DNA of 64,000 bases from Rhynchosporium graminicola (taxonomy: Eukaryota; Ascomycota; Leotiomycetes; Helotiales; Ploettnerulaceae): positions 51,018 through 115,017 of the forward strand of contig FJUW01000066.1 of NCBI GenBank assembly GCA_900074885.1. Reading direction: 5' to 3'. Below, in pieces: positions 25,371-37,324 of the stretch (positions are counted from its first letter, which is position 1; each line of letters starts with the position of its first letter). The notes below the pieces were generated by a model. That model saw only the letters and a program-made list of their open reading frames with translations, was not told where the DNA came from and did no database searches. Both the position numbers and the translations under genes were made by a program.

Positions 25371-25873
25371 AAACTCCTATATTACACTTAAGGACTATCC
25401 TTAAAACTAAGATAGGAAACTTACTTATATTAAGAGAAGAGTTAATTAAGTCGATTAATATATAAGATTATAGTAGACTACTATAGTAGTTAGTAATAAT
25501 ACCTACTCCGGAAGCTATATCGTAGTCTAGGGAGAATAAACTTATAAGTTGAAGTAGTTATTATAGTTAAAAAGGAAAGGCTCTAATATTAATAAATCCC
25601 TTCCTTTATATACTCCACGCTTTACTTAAACTCGATTCCTACTATAAATAGATAAAGTAAATACTACTTACCGCCTGATTTAGAAGCTATAACTAATATA
25701 GTACTATTATAGCGACGTAACTAGTCAGAACCTAATAAAGAATTTACTACTACTAAAGAGCGGCTAGCGCCTGTTACGCGAATATCGACGAAAACAGTTA
25801 TAATAAAGACTAATTCTAATATAAACTATAACCTTCTGAGCTTAGGGTTAAGCTCTTCTTAGGGGGGGGGTAA

Positions 25874-26141
25874 TATAACGATAGCTTACTTGAATATTAT
25901 ATGAGAAGAAGGATAGATAATAGGGCCTAAGTTTATAGGTATCCCGGCAGAACTAGTATCCGACCCGGTATAGTATCGGACTAGTACCGGTCTATATATA
26001 TAAGGTGCCTTATACTCTATCTCTCTTCTTCTTCCTTCCTTATCTTTTTGTTTACTTCGTAGTAGAATATATAAGATCGCTCTTAGCCTCCCTACTCGTT
26101 TATTCTTGCTTATATACCGCCTTGAGTCTTGTGTCGTTATA
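25874..26141 (+). repeat. Gypsy-A 3' LTR (copy 3)
   Basis: 268 bp, TATAACGATAGC (mutated TGTGACGACAGC) to GTGTCGTTATA, directly after the G9 polypurine tract at 25862-25870. The open stretch 26005-26187 is LTR sequence read through, not a gene. Confidence 0.9.
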
Positions 26142-26302
26142 CTACTCGCTAGTTTATACTATAACTATATTAGTGCCTTTCCTCTAATAGTACTAACTCT
26201 TTTCTAGTACTAAAACCCGTCTAGTACTTACTACTAAGTAGTATTATTAGTATTCTAGTGCTAGGACGGTTTTAGTGCTAAGAACTATACTAGTTCGTAA
26301 TA
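26142..26302 (-). repeat. Gypsy-C 3' LTR, partial
   Basis: Matches 34123-34283, including the end CTAGTTCGTAATA (mutated CTGGTTCGTGACA). Truncated on the left by the Gypsy-A LTR. Confidence 0.85.
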
Positions 26303-26391
26303 CTATCCCTCTTCTGTCTTAATATATCCCTACGCTTAAGTACGCCTAAGGAAATATCGACGACTACTTATGGCCGTCTCCTTCTTTTATT

Positions 26392-27004
26392 ATGCCCCCC
26401 GAACGCTTAACTAAACGAGTCGATTATATTATACTCGGAAGATAAATAGAATTAAGTAGTAAAATTATAGTACTATATACTAGATATATAAAGGCAGAAT
26501 ATAAAGAGTATATATCGTCTCGCGATCCTAAACTAACTAGATATAGTTATTACGCCTAACTAAATAAATCCTACGATATTTATATAAGGAACCGGATACT
26601 TATAGCTTCCGAATAGGAAAATCTTAATTCCTAAATTAAAAAATTAGAAGATAAGGAAGACTTAGCTATAGCTGAGTTCTATACGCGAATTATAAGGTTA
26701 AAGAAACAGAAACATTTCTTATACGAATAGTAGTAAAAGATAATTACTACTAATCTGAACTCTATAGCTAAGCTCAATACTCTTAAAGCTCTAGAAAAGG
26801 AAGAAAAAGAGAAATAAGAAAGAGAGGAAGTACTTAATAATACTAAGTTAGCAGGCGCGGAACCCTCTAGTTCTGATATCCTTATCGACCCCTCGTTCGA
26901 CCCGATAGTCGAACTTCCTTTTAACTCTACTAATCCGCTCTAAGTAGATCTGGGTTTTATTAATAGAAATTAGCTAGTAATACTAAGTAGTAAAAGCTTA
27001 ACTT
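26392..27004 (+). pseudogene. Antisense ORF of Gypsy-C between integrase and 3' LTR
   Basis: Plus-strand frame of about 200 codons in an element whose gag-pol is on the minus strand. It starts ATG at 26392 (MPPERLTKRVDYI) and ends at TAA near 27004, with only Gln/Trp-type stops between. The middle is a Lys/Glu-rich predicted coiled coil (KKLEDKEDLAIAEFYTRII, later EKEEKEK). It is followed by a Ser/Pro/Asp-rich acidic segment. No known domain recognised. Dipeptide usage and the clean frame look protein-coding rather than chance. Its placement repeats in Gypsy-A and Gypsy-D. Confidence 0.55.
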
Positions 27005-30000
27005 AAGTTCTTATATATTTTCCGAATATAGATAGTTCTTCTATTTTACTAAGTATCTAATAACTCCTCGTTTATACTAATAGTCTAGTAGTTCCTCTAT
27101 ATCATATTCTACGAGTAGATTAACTAGTTTAACGTATATCTTCAGGGCTAGTAGTACTCCTAGTAGTACTTTTTCTAATAAGGATATATAGAATATTAAG
27201 AATATCTTCTTTATTATAACTAGTAGCTAGAGTTTATAATTCAAAAGTCCTTTAACTCGTTTGATTTTAAATAGTTTAAGTTTCTTATAATCTAGCTTAT
27301 CACTTAGTTTTCGTATATTAATGTTTTTTCGTAGAAAGTAAACCCTATCTCCCTCCTATAGCGTTAGCTCCTAATTACGATTTTTATTATAATAGTACGT
27401 ATTCTTCTCTACTATAAACCGGAGTTCTTCTATAAGTTCCTTATAGAGGTCCTAGATATTCCTAACTTAGATACGAGCTATATTATTATCCTTAACTATT
27501 AAGTTAAGTTCTCTATAAGCGATAAGTTTATAACTATAATTCGCGAAGAATAATATAACCTTTATTATTTCCGTAGTCGAGCTATTATATGCGAATTCTA
27601 CTAATAGTAATAGTTCTACCTAATTGTTTTATTAATAGTTAATATAATAGCATAAGTATACTTCAACTACTTAGTTTATTCTTTTATTTCCTCTATTAGT
27701 CTAAAGATAGAAAGCTATTAATAGTTTTCGTTTAGTCCCTAAGAACTCTATTAAAGTATTCTAGAACTTTAATATAAATAACTTATCTCGATCCGATACG
27801 ATTTCTTCGGGTACTTCGTGCTTAGAGACTACCTCCTTAAGGTATACTTATACTAGGTATTCGGCTATAAGAGTAGATAAGACTAGTACTAAGATTATAT
27901 ACTTAGTAAGTCTCTCTATAATAATAAGTATCATATTATAGCTAACTCCTATAACCGGGTTCTTCGATAGCGGTAATAGTCCTATAAAGTCCTATAATAT
28001 TAATTTCTAAGATATTAGCAGTATTAGTACTATAATTATCTACTTATAAGGTATATATTAGGAAGACTTATTCCTAATATAAGTATTATAATTAGCTAGT
28101 ACTTCTTTAACTATTTAGCAGAGTCCTTCTAACTAGTAGTTTCTTGAAATCTTTAGATACGTTCTTCGTATCCTTTAGTATCTATACGCGAGAAGCTCGT
28201 ATTATTCTTTAATATATACTTCTACTAAGCTTAGCAGAAGCTAAATTTTCTTATTAACTCGTATAATACTATTCTTAATTATATTCCTTATAACAAGTTC
28301 CTTAGTCTCGTCTAGGGATATTCTATCTTTCTTCTGAGCCTCTTTTAAAGTATTATACTAAGGTCTCTTAATTTCTTACTCAATCGCAGTAGCTTCTCGA
28401 ACGTTAGTAACTATATCTCTATTATCTAGCTATCTAAGTAAGGCGGTCTTATTATAGATCTTATCGTCCTTATAACCTAATAATCTACTTAGAGTATCTG
28501 CCTATATATTATCCTTTCCTTATATATACTCAATAACTAGATTAAAAGAGGCGAGTTCCTCTAACTATCAAGCTAATCGACGATTATCTAAGACCTTAGT
28601 AGTTATAAAAGTTCAGAGATTTATATAATTAGTATAGACGATAACTAGGAACTTAGCTCCTTATAAGTATATTTTCTAGTATTTAAGTACTTTAACGATC
28701 GCTATAAGTTCTTTCTTATAGATATTATAATTCTATTCAGCCGGAGATATTTTCTCTGAAAAGTAAGCGACTAAGTATAATCGTCCTTCGTTATCTCGCT
28801 ACAAGTATATTACGCTAGTATAAGTATTAGAGGCGTCTATTTCTATTATACTTTCCTTTTCTTCGTCGAAACTATATAAGATTAGTTCTTTTATGAATTT
28901 TTTCTTAATTCTCTAAAAAGCTTCTTTATACTAGCTAGTCTAAGTAAAAAGAACGCTCTTCCTTATTAAGCTCGTAAGTAGTTCGGTAATCTTAAAATAG
29001 TTTCTAATAAACTATTAGTAGAAGTTAGCGAAACTTAACTATAACTATATATCCTTAATATTCTTTAGAGATTCCTATTCTTTTATAGTTTTAATTTTCT
29101 CTAGGTTAATACTTATCTTTCTAAAGCGAATAACATACCTTAGAAAAGTAACTTACTTAACTAAGAATTCGTATTTCGATATCTTTAGTCTAGAATCTAC
29201 TTTATATAATACTTCTATAACTTAAGTAATATAGCCCTAGTATACCTTAATAGTCTCTGAGTATACTAGGATATTATCTAAGTAGTATATAGCGAATTTC
29301 CTAATAAAGTCCTTAAGAATATTATTATTCTATCTTTAATATATAGCTAAGGTATTAGTTAAGCCGAATAGTATTACTATATATTCCTATAACCCTAAGG
29401 GTAATACGAAAGCAGTTTTCTACTTATATCCCTTCTTAATTCGGATCAAATTAAATACGTTATATTAATCTAATTTAGTATATATCATTACTCTAGTAAG
29501 CTTATCCCGCAGGTACTATATATTTAGTAAAGGATATAAATCTCTTATAGTTCTATTACTAATTATCTAATAGTCTCTATATAGTTTTCTCTTAGGATCT
29601 CCTGCTTTCTTAACTATTAGTATATTAATAGCGTATAGTTGTTACGGCAGAGGCACAGGGAGTCGACAACGAGTTGTATTCGCCCTTAAGGGTGCGCTGA
29701 GTAAAGGGAAGAAAAGATAGAGAGGAGGTTTCTACTCTCGACTCTCTCTCTAGGTATAACCGTAGGGCTGTGCTGACTAATCATCCTCTAGTACGCACTA
29801 ACCGCATCCCGCTAGCCCTGCCTGCTATGATGCCTAGGAGCCTGAGGCCGTTATGGTATGGACCGTAATAATAGTAACTTAGATTTCCGAATCTATCTTT
29901 TCTTTATACTTAACTTCTAATACTCCTTAAGCGTCCTCATAGTATTATAATTCTAGTAGCGAAATTTCTTTATAATAAGTATAAATCTATTCTTAAAGTT

Positions 30001-30589
30001 TATTTTATATTCCTAGAGCTTATACTTAAATAGAGCTCTTATATCCCACGGATCTTCGAATAATTTCGAGAACTTCTTATATAGTTCGAGTAGCTACTCC
30101 TGAATATTATCTATCTAACTAGGATAATTCCTAGGTTCTATCTGACTAAGAACCCGACTTAATTAGCTAGAGTCTATTAGTATTATTATTATTAAGGAGA
30201 TAGCGCTAGCTTCTCTTTTACTAGCTAATTAACTATATTTATATTTATAGTTACTAAATATAACTCTATTAGTTATATAGTTTATACTAGGATTATAGTT
30301 ATATAGCTATAATATTTCTAATATAATATCGTATTATCTAGTAAGTATAATATCGAAGTAGAGTATTTTTTCGTATCTATTAATAACTATCTTCATTCCT
30401 CTTATCTTTCTATAGATCTATCTATCTAATCCGGCGCTTTTTCTATCTAATAAAATAAGATAATATAGTTTCGAGTTAATAATAATAAGAATATTCTATT
30501 TCTTAATAAAAGTTAGATTTATAAAGTATCTTATAGCTCTTGAATTAATAAGAGCTTTTATCTTAATATTATCTATAATAACTAGTAAG
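27005..30589 (-). pseudogene. Gypsy-C integrase, RNase H, RT and protease (split by solo LTR)
   Basis: Minus-strand pol. Integrase lies roughly at 27050-28500, RNase H at 28540-28880, and RT at about 29000-29639 and 29876-30150; the RT blocks match the plus-strand copy at 54480-55290. A protease-linker region precedes 30589. The solo Gypsy-B LTR (29640-29870) lies inside RT. Densely mutated: stops every few codons, almost all TAG/TAA. Confidence 0.8.
29640..29870 (-). repeat. Solo LTR of Gypsy-B
   Basis: 231 bp, TGTTACGGCAGAGGC to GGACCGTAATA, flanked by target duplication ATAGT (29635-29639 and 29871-29875). No internal sequence, so this is a solo LTR from recombination between LTRs. It retains many CA and CG dinucleotides and is clearly less mutated than its surroundings, so it arrived late. 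The full LTR counterpart is at 47649-47902. Confidence 0.9.
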
Positions 30590-32080
30590 TGTGACGGCGC
30601 ATAGTATACGTGGCAGATACGGGCCAGTATCGGTACCTTAGGCATACCCTCCTTATATATATAGAAGGTGCAGACTCCTTCAGAGCTCGGTATCTTTCTG
30701 TTTCCTTCGTACCAGACTATATAAGATCGCTCTTAGCCTCCCTACTTATTTATTCTTACTTATATACCGCCTTAAGTCTTATGTTATTATATTAAACAGA
30801 AAGATTAAGACCGCTAAGGATAGTATTAAATAATATCTCACCTAGAAAACTCGATTCGGACGTACGACTTCGATTATTAGGGAGCTCTTCGCTGAGTTAT
30901 CTCTACTTACCTTAGATTTTTATACTTCGGAATCATACGGAAATAGTCAGTACTATTAATTACGAATTCGACAGTTAGGTTTTCAAAAGAGCTAAGATTC
31001 TAGAGATCTCTCGGATAGCTAGGAATTTAAACGTAATTCAGCCTTAGAAGCACTAGTATTACTGCGAAGTCACTCTCGGATACTTCGAAACTCGTTCCTT
31101 CGTGCGTACGAAGTAAAACAGCAGACGAATTTTAAGTGGAAACTTCCTTATAAGCCCTAATATTTATTATCCCCTTACCTGACTTTAACTTTCCGAAAGT
31201 AGCTCTAATAGCGAAAAACCTTACTTTTAAGCTAGGACAAAATAGCTTATTACCCTAGCGGAAATTGCCGGAATCCGACTCGTAACTCCTATACCCCGGT
31301 ATAATTTATCCCCTTTAATAGAATCGACCTCTTTCTACTAGAAAAGAACCTTTATCCTCTTACCTGACTTTAACCTTCCGAAAGTAGCTCTAATAGCGAA
31401 AAACCTTGCTTTTAGGCTAGGACGAAGTAGCTTATTACCCTAGCGGAAATTGCCGGAATCCGACTCGTAACCCATATACAAAAGTATAATTTATCCCCAT
31501 AAGAAGAATCGACCTCATTCTACTAGAACCTTTGATTTAATACTTTCTATATCTACTTAATAAAGATATCTAACTCTCCTTGATCTTTTGGCTTCTTTAG
31601 AATTCGATTTAGACTTTCGTTTCTTTCGTAACTTTCAAGTGTTTTAATCACTCGCTTAGCCTCGCTTATTTAGTAAAACTTAGTATTATAATTACCGGAG
31701 ATTGCGTTTCCCTCTATAGAAGAGATAATCTCGGTACTGAATTAGTATCTACGGTTTCGGTTTGATAGAAATTTGGAAGGTTATCTTAATATTTAACTGC
31801 GTTTTGTACTTACTTATTTCCTTAGTTACTTCGATTCTTTAAGGCTCGAGGGCGAGCCTTTGTCTTAGAAGGGGGTAATGTGACGGCGCATAGTATACGT
31901 AGCAGATACGGGCCAGTATCGGTGCCTTAGGCATACCCTCCTTGTATATATAGAAGGTGCAGACTCCTTCAGAGCTCGGCATCTTTCTGTTTCCTTCGTA
32001 CTAGACTATATAAGATCGCTCTTAGCCTCCCTACTTGTTTATTCTTGCTTGTATACCGCCTTGAGTCTTGTGTCGTTACA
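30590..32080 (+). mobile_element. TR-GAG copy 1, gag-deleted
   Basis: 1491-bp element: LTRs 30590-30791 and 31879-32080 (202 bp each), polypurine tract GAAGGGGG at 31868-31875, and a perfect 5-bp target duplication GTAAG (30585-30589 and 32081-32085). The interior of 1087 bp matches the leader and 3' end of copy 2 but lacks the gag frame. It contains a direct repeat of about 185 bp (31175-31359 and 31360-31536). The 3' LTR has almost no RIP changes, so it is a young insertion. The open frame at 30610-30795 is LTR sequence. Confidence 0.9.
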
Positions 32081-33786
32081 GTAAGATTAACTAATCGAAC
32101 TCTCTAGTACTAGTAAGCTCTAGATATAGTAGTTCTATTAGAGAGTAATCACGTGCTTCTTTAATAATTCTTCCTATCGTTTTATCTAACTAAGTCCTAA
32201 GGCCGGGTTCGTAAGTAATTAGAATATAAGATATATAATAATAGAGATTAGCTTATCTCTAAATAAGATCTAGTACTATTTTTTAATAACTAGCTAGTTC
32301 TAATAAGTATTGTCTTCTCTACTAATAATATTCCTTTTCTATTTCCTTAATAATAGCTTAAGTATCTTTAATTCGAAGGAACTAATCTAATTATTCGAAT
32401 TCCTTTAGTTCAAGGTCTCTTTCGAGATTAGTTATATAATAATCTGATTATTCCTTAATATCTCTTATATTAACTTAGAATATAATAGTAGTAATATCGT
32501 AATAAGCTACGATATAGTCTATACTTAGGTTCAGTATATTATAAGTTCGGTAATATTCTATAAAATCAGACTTAGTTCTATTATAAACTTATATTCTTCT
32601 TTTATTATTTTGATTTCGAAGAGTCCAGTTTTTATTATTATATAAAAGATTATTATATAGATAGTTACTTTTATCTATAATACTTTAGCTTTCTTAGTTT
32701 TTATTTAGAAGTTTAATTAAGTTCTCTTCGAATTCTTTACTAGATTTATAAGCTATAAAGTCCTACGAACTCTATTTTACGCTAGAAGCTTCTTAGTAAT
32801 TTAGCTTCCTTTCTATTAGTTCGAATTCTCTCTTAGGTTTATTCTAAGGTTTCTCTCTCTATTTCCTCTTCTAAGAATAATTATAAGTAAGATATCTTAG
32901 CTTCTTATATATATAATATAAGCCTTTCGCTTAATATTTATCTCTCTTAGCTTAGCCTTTAGATCCTCTTTTTACTTTATTTATTTCTATTAAGTTATAA
33001 TAGTTATATTTATTATTTAAATAAAGTTAGAAATTTCCTTAATACTTATTATATTATTATAGAAATTAGAGCTTTCGGAGGTAAGTAAATATAAAGTATT
33101 CTCCTTTTTCCTTCGCTTATTCCTAGATTCGTTTATTAATAGTAATAGATAATTTAATTAAGTCCTTTAAGTTATCTAGTTCATTTATCTTAAAAAGCTT
33201 ATCCTTAATATAGTTTTTAAGGCCTTAGTAGTATTAGGCTCTTAATCTACTATTTATCTAGTCTAATTATATAGAGTAATAATAGAACTTAGTAATATAT
33301 TCGTAAATAGATCTTCGCTATCGAATTCCGAGTAAGTACTTCTTAGCTTATTCTTTCTTATTAGAGTTTCTAAAGACTCCTTTAATAATAGTAATAAAGC
33401 TTATAATAGTTCGAAAAATAACTTAACTCTTTTCAGTTATAATAGTAGAATAAGCTCTAATTAGATATCGATTAACTAAGTAATTACTTAAGGCTAGTTC
33501 GATCCAGTAAGTAGTAGTATCGTAGAGAAACGAAGTAATTTATAATACTTTAAGAGAATCTGCTTCGAACTTATCTCTATTAAAAGCGAGATATATTTAG
33601 TACTAAAAGATAAATTATCCTAAGTTATTATAGTTTCTATAATAAGTATTAGATAAGTTAACTTAAGGTAGAGTAACTTTATTAGTCTTCTCTATCTTAT
33701 TAACTTAGGATCTTTCTCTTATAACTAATCCTTCTTTAAGAGCTATTTCGTTCTTACTAATAATACTTTAAGTAAGATACTTAAAA
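32081..33786 (-). pseudogene. Gypsy-C gag (minus strand)
   Basis: Gag and start of protease of the minus-strand Gypsy-C, colinear with 52035-53283 and 53552-54000 in the plus-strand copy. The knuckle region near 32880-32935 shows Tyr in place of Cys/His ligands. Too many stops for any product. Confidence 0.75.
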
Positions 33787-34283
33787 TATAATATTCCTAG
33801 TTCTAACTAGTATATAGTATATAAGCTCGTTAGTTAGTATTAACTATAAAGTAAAGTAAATAGGAAGTTCGGTTCTTAATTAGAATTAAGACATTATAAG
33901 CAGGTATTAATTACTATATGAATTTGAGTATTAAGCTCCTATCTAATAGCAGAAGTGCTAGTCTTATATAGAACTTTCGTTCTCTTATACTAGCTATATA
34001 AGACTATCTTATAGAGCTTGTAAGCTCTCGCGACCTATATAGTAGTCTAGTATATCACGTGATCCTAGATTACCTATAGCTATAATACTATTATTACTTT
34101 AATACAGGTAGATATATAGTACTACTCGCTAGTTTATACTATAACCGTATTAGTACCTTTTCCTCTAATAGTACTAACTCTTTTCTAGTACTACAATTTG
34201 TCTAGTATATACCACTAGGTAGTACTATTAGTATTCTGGTACTAGGACGGTTTTAGTGCTAAGAACTATGCTGGTTCGTGATA
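33787..34283 (-). repeat. Gypsy-C 5' LTR
   Basis: 497 bp in minus orientation, the complement of TGTCACGAACCAG to AATATTATA. Matches 51539-52034 on the plus strand end to end. Confidence 0.9.
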
Positions 34284-34334
34284 CTAACCGACGAGCCTAT
34301 ACACCGCGTACCAGTCCGAACTAGGAACGTTACA
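34284..34334 (+). repeat. Gypsy-C LTR terminal fragment, opposite orientation
   Basis: 51 bp, CTAACCGACGAGCC to GGAACGTTACA, equal to the last 51 bp of the Gypsy-C LTR in plus orientation (compare 51984-52034). It directly abuts the minus-strand LTR. It keeps its CA and CG dinucleotides, giving a nearly unmutated LTR end. Confidence 0.8.
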
Positions 34335-34664
34335 CGCTCGCTAGTCTAGGTATACTAAAAAGGAAAATACCTAGTCCAGGAGGCTAGTTCTGACTATTCT
34401 AAGGGAATTTCGAGTTACTTAGAAGTATACTTTCTAAAAATTGAATTCGTGCTTTTTATAATATTTTTTTTCTATATTAAGCATGCGCAGATATTAGTAT
34501 TCGGGTCCACGATCTGGTCACGTGTAGTAAAGTCGTCTGCCCCCTGATAATCGTACTAACGATACCTAAGCGCTATACCTCATATAAGTAGAAAGCTATA
34601 GAATCCATACACCCTTCATTAATAAGATATATATCCCCGAGGAATCAAAAGTAGTAAAAGCCTA
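34335..34664. other. Unassigned low-copy sequence
   Basis: No convincing reading frame, repeat or splice structure. Less dominated by TA than the flanking retroelements; start of the GC-richer island. Confidence 0.3.
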
Positions 34665-34795
34665 TAGCTTAATCCCCATACAGGAATAGCTAACTTCCCA
34701 TACACTAAGATTCCATTAACTTAGAGGCTACAGCCAGAGGCTAGGCCCTCCTAACAAATTTGTACTAGAAGGCATAGGCCATATACGAAATATGA
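34665..34795 (+). mobile_element. MULE end fragment
   Basis: Aligns with the left end of the Mutator-like element at 39956-40085: AGCTTAATCCCCATA, then a second AGCTAACTTCCCATACAC, then the block ending in CAAATTTGTACTAGAAGG and CATAGGCC. The right end and transposase are not nearby, so this is a fragment or a short non-autonomous derivative. Confidence 0.65.
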
Positions 34796-37309
34796 ATTGA
34801 AAGGGTCATAGCAACTTTCATTAGTATTATACTTAGTACAAGAGGTAAAGAATATACAATTCTAAGCCGTGCACCATAGATACTCTATAAATGATTTCTC
34901 AAGTAAACTATATAATATTGCTTTATCATTAGGTAGCATCCTTATAAAGACTCCCCATAGTAGAGACTCGTAGAATAACGCACAGGCTCTACTTTATACA
35001 TAATTTTCCACCTGTATCAAGTAATAACCTCTCGGTATATTCCCTATATATTCCGTATAGAGTAGATAACTAAAGGTCATTTGACTGAGAGCAAGCTGAA
35101 AGCTTATATAGAATATCCCTAGTAAAACTTCATCATATTACGAGCTATTTAAGAATGAACTCCTAGAAATAAGTAAAAGTCTATTATATTACGAGCTGTT
35201 TATCAGACAACTAAGAATTGATTCCTATAAATTAGTAGACTACCCTAGTACCTTTATCCTCACATCAGCGCAATCTGAACACTTCACTGACCTGACTTTA
35301 ACATCCGCTGTTACAAGTACCTACGAGTCTAATCTCTAGATTATATCTATCGCAAGTATCAATAAACCTCGATTTTCAGGTAGCCTTAATTACTAATCAG
35401 TTATAGTAAAGATACAAATCTCCTTCCTCAACGTTATCCTCGTGGTGCCCTTCCTGCAGGGGATAGTATCAGCTAGGTATAGCCCAGTCGGAATAGGAAT
35501 AGGCAAAGCCCCTCCCGATATACACGACCTGCCTAGCACTAGACTAAACTATCAACATCAATAATCTCCTTACTATAAAGAGGAAGTTAGTAACCGCCTA
35601 TAAGTTTTCATCGGAGGTCCCCAGATTCGATATCTACTATATAGTTATATAAGTTAACCTAAAAACGCGAGATATATATTAATTCAAACGAGCTTCTATA
35701 TTCTTTTTTCTTACGCTTTAAGCTCAAATTGCTAATTATCAACCGCATAGCAATTTTAGGCTTCATATATTCAGCGGCCTAGTGAACGTTATACTAACTA
35801 AGTCTTTGCCTTTCCGCTTAACTTTATCTTATTCACCTATACTTAGCTAAATCCTGATTCTGCTTATTATATAGGTATAACTCAAATAAAGCCTATACGG
35901 AAAACATTTCTACAGAGGAGTATATAGTATAACACTGAAATTTAGAGGATAAACCTAGTATCTACCACGATACAGCAGAGGGGTCAGCGGGAACACATAA
36001 CGTATTATATTCCTATCTCACTTTATAGGGTACTCTCTTAGTATATCTAAAGAAACTAAAACTTGGAATCGTCCTCGCTATTCACATCTTTAAGCTTAAC
36101 TTTCTATTCAGATCAAACTTTTCAACTTCATCCTACTACCATCAGAACTTCCTCTATCTGTTATACTAGCTCACTAATAGCGTATAACTAGCCCTTGCTA
36201 CTTTATCAGCTACATCTCAGTCTACTGCATATACCATTATCTTAGTTCAAGACGAAGCGCTGAGTACACATAAGCTTCGACAGCCCGTGAAGCTTCGAAC
36301 TGCGACAGTTATCTGCAAGGTAGCCCTACCAACACCGATATAGATTAACAGAAGCGAAACGTGAAACGGCATATACAGTTTGATTTCCAAGCCTCCCTCC
36401 CACTGCGACCTCGTCCGTGCTTCTCTGCCTACATATATCTCCTGATATAGATAGAGACTAGTCTTATACTAGAAATTGATCAGCCTCGGACTTGAAGAAT
36501 AATAGTAACGAGAATAACCATGTTTTCGATAATAAAGTACGACATCCTCGAGAGTAGTCGTAAGTAGGCGAACTCGACAGAGCTAAGGGTACTAGAATTC
36601 AAATACTGTTCGTAACGTTAAGTCAAGCCAATCATAGAGGTTATAAGTAGGCGGCGCTAATAAGCTTCTTATTGCAGTTAGCTTTAGTCTAATACTCTCC
36701 CACGTCGCAAGAGCTCTTCTAGTGGGCCGGGATGTCAGGGAGACTAGTATCGCTATATAGCAGGCTTAGCAAACTCAGTTCCAGCACACTTAGTATTGAT
36801 TTTCAGGGTTATTCTAGCTAGTTATATTAGCGCAAAGAGTAGTCGAGTATATAGCTTAGTCGATTTACATCCTTTTAGAGCTTTTGTATTAATCTTGGAA
36901 GCAGATTTAGAAGGCATAGTACTGCAGATTCTATATATACTCTATAGATTAAGAGCTTTAAAAAGATGTAATTTGAAGGTAAATCGATATAGTATTTATA
37001 GAGCTTTAGTAGTTTTTAATTCTAATAATTATAGCATATTTATATTTAGTAGGGTTTATATTAAAAGGTGGTCAAACGGAGCTATTTATTAGAGAATCAC
37101 GCTAAACCGAAGAATCCCTATAAGGTGACTATATCATAGGAGACGAGCAAGAGCTACTTTGCTAAGAACGTCATTGAATCTATTCCGAGGATGATCTATG
37201 GATAACAGACTAGCCGGTCCAAGTACAGTAGCAGTATAGATCAGTTGATAGAGAATATATAATAGCCTGGAGGTAGCAAATTCTCTTTTGCGCAAATACA
37301 GGATTCTGA
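34796..37309. other. Unassigned low-copy region
   Basis: About 2.5 kb without recognised genes. A short imperfect repeat (ATTACGAGCT plus A/G plus TTTA) occurs twice near 35130-35215. The open stretch 36796-37092 (98 codons) has no recognisable domain and the AT-driven composition of chance frames. No tRNA or rRNA seen. Confidence 0.35.
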
Positions 37310-37324
37310 AAACGATTCATTGGC

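Larger units (their letters stand above)
18365..26141 (+). mobile_element. Gypsy-A full-length Ty3/Gypsy element (copy 3)
   Basis: 7.8-kb element with two 268-bp LTRs, Gag, protease, RT, RNase H, integrase and a C-terminal chromodomain-like segment in Gypsy order, an antisense frame, and a polypurine tract of nine G just before the 3' LTR. The flanks do not share a target duplication: ACTAG on the left, CTACT on the right. The left flank is Copia-2 leader and the right flank is Gypsy-C LTR, so the two ends probably come from different insertion events. Confidence 0.9.
26142..34283 (-). mobile_element. Gypsy-C, minus strand, with two nested elements
   Basis: Ty3/Gypsy element with a full 5' LTR at 33787-34283 (497 bp) and only the first 161 bp of the 3' LTR at 26142-26302, cut by the Gypsy-A end. 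Polypurine tract (minus-strand GACAGAAGAGGGATAG) at about 26303-26318. Interior order from right to left is gag, protease, RT, RNase H, integrase, then an oppositely oriented frame. Two later insertions split it: a solo Gypsy-B LTR at 29640-29870 and TR-GAG at 30590-32080. Confidence 0.85.

Noticed and set aside
26005..26187. Plus-strand hydrophobic frame, also 30610-30795 and the reverse 53176-53415
   Set aside because: All are readings of Gypsy-A or TR-GAG LTR sequence.
36796..37092. 98-codon plus-strand frame
   Set aside because: No domain, no splice context, composition typical of AT-rich chance frames. Noted but not called as a gene.
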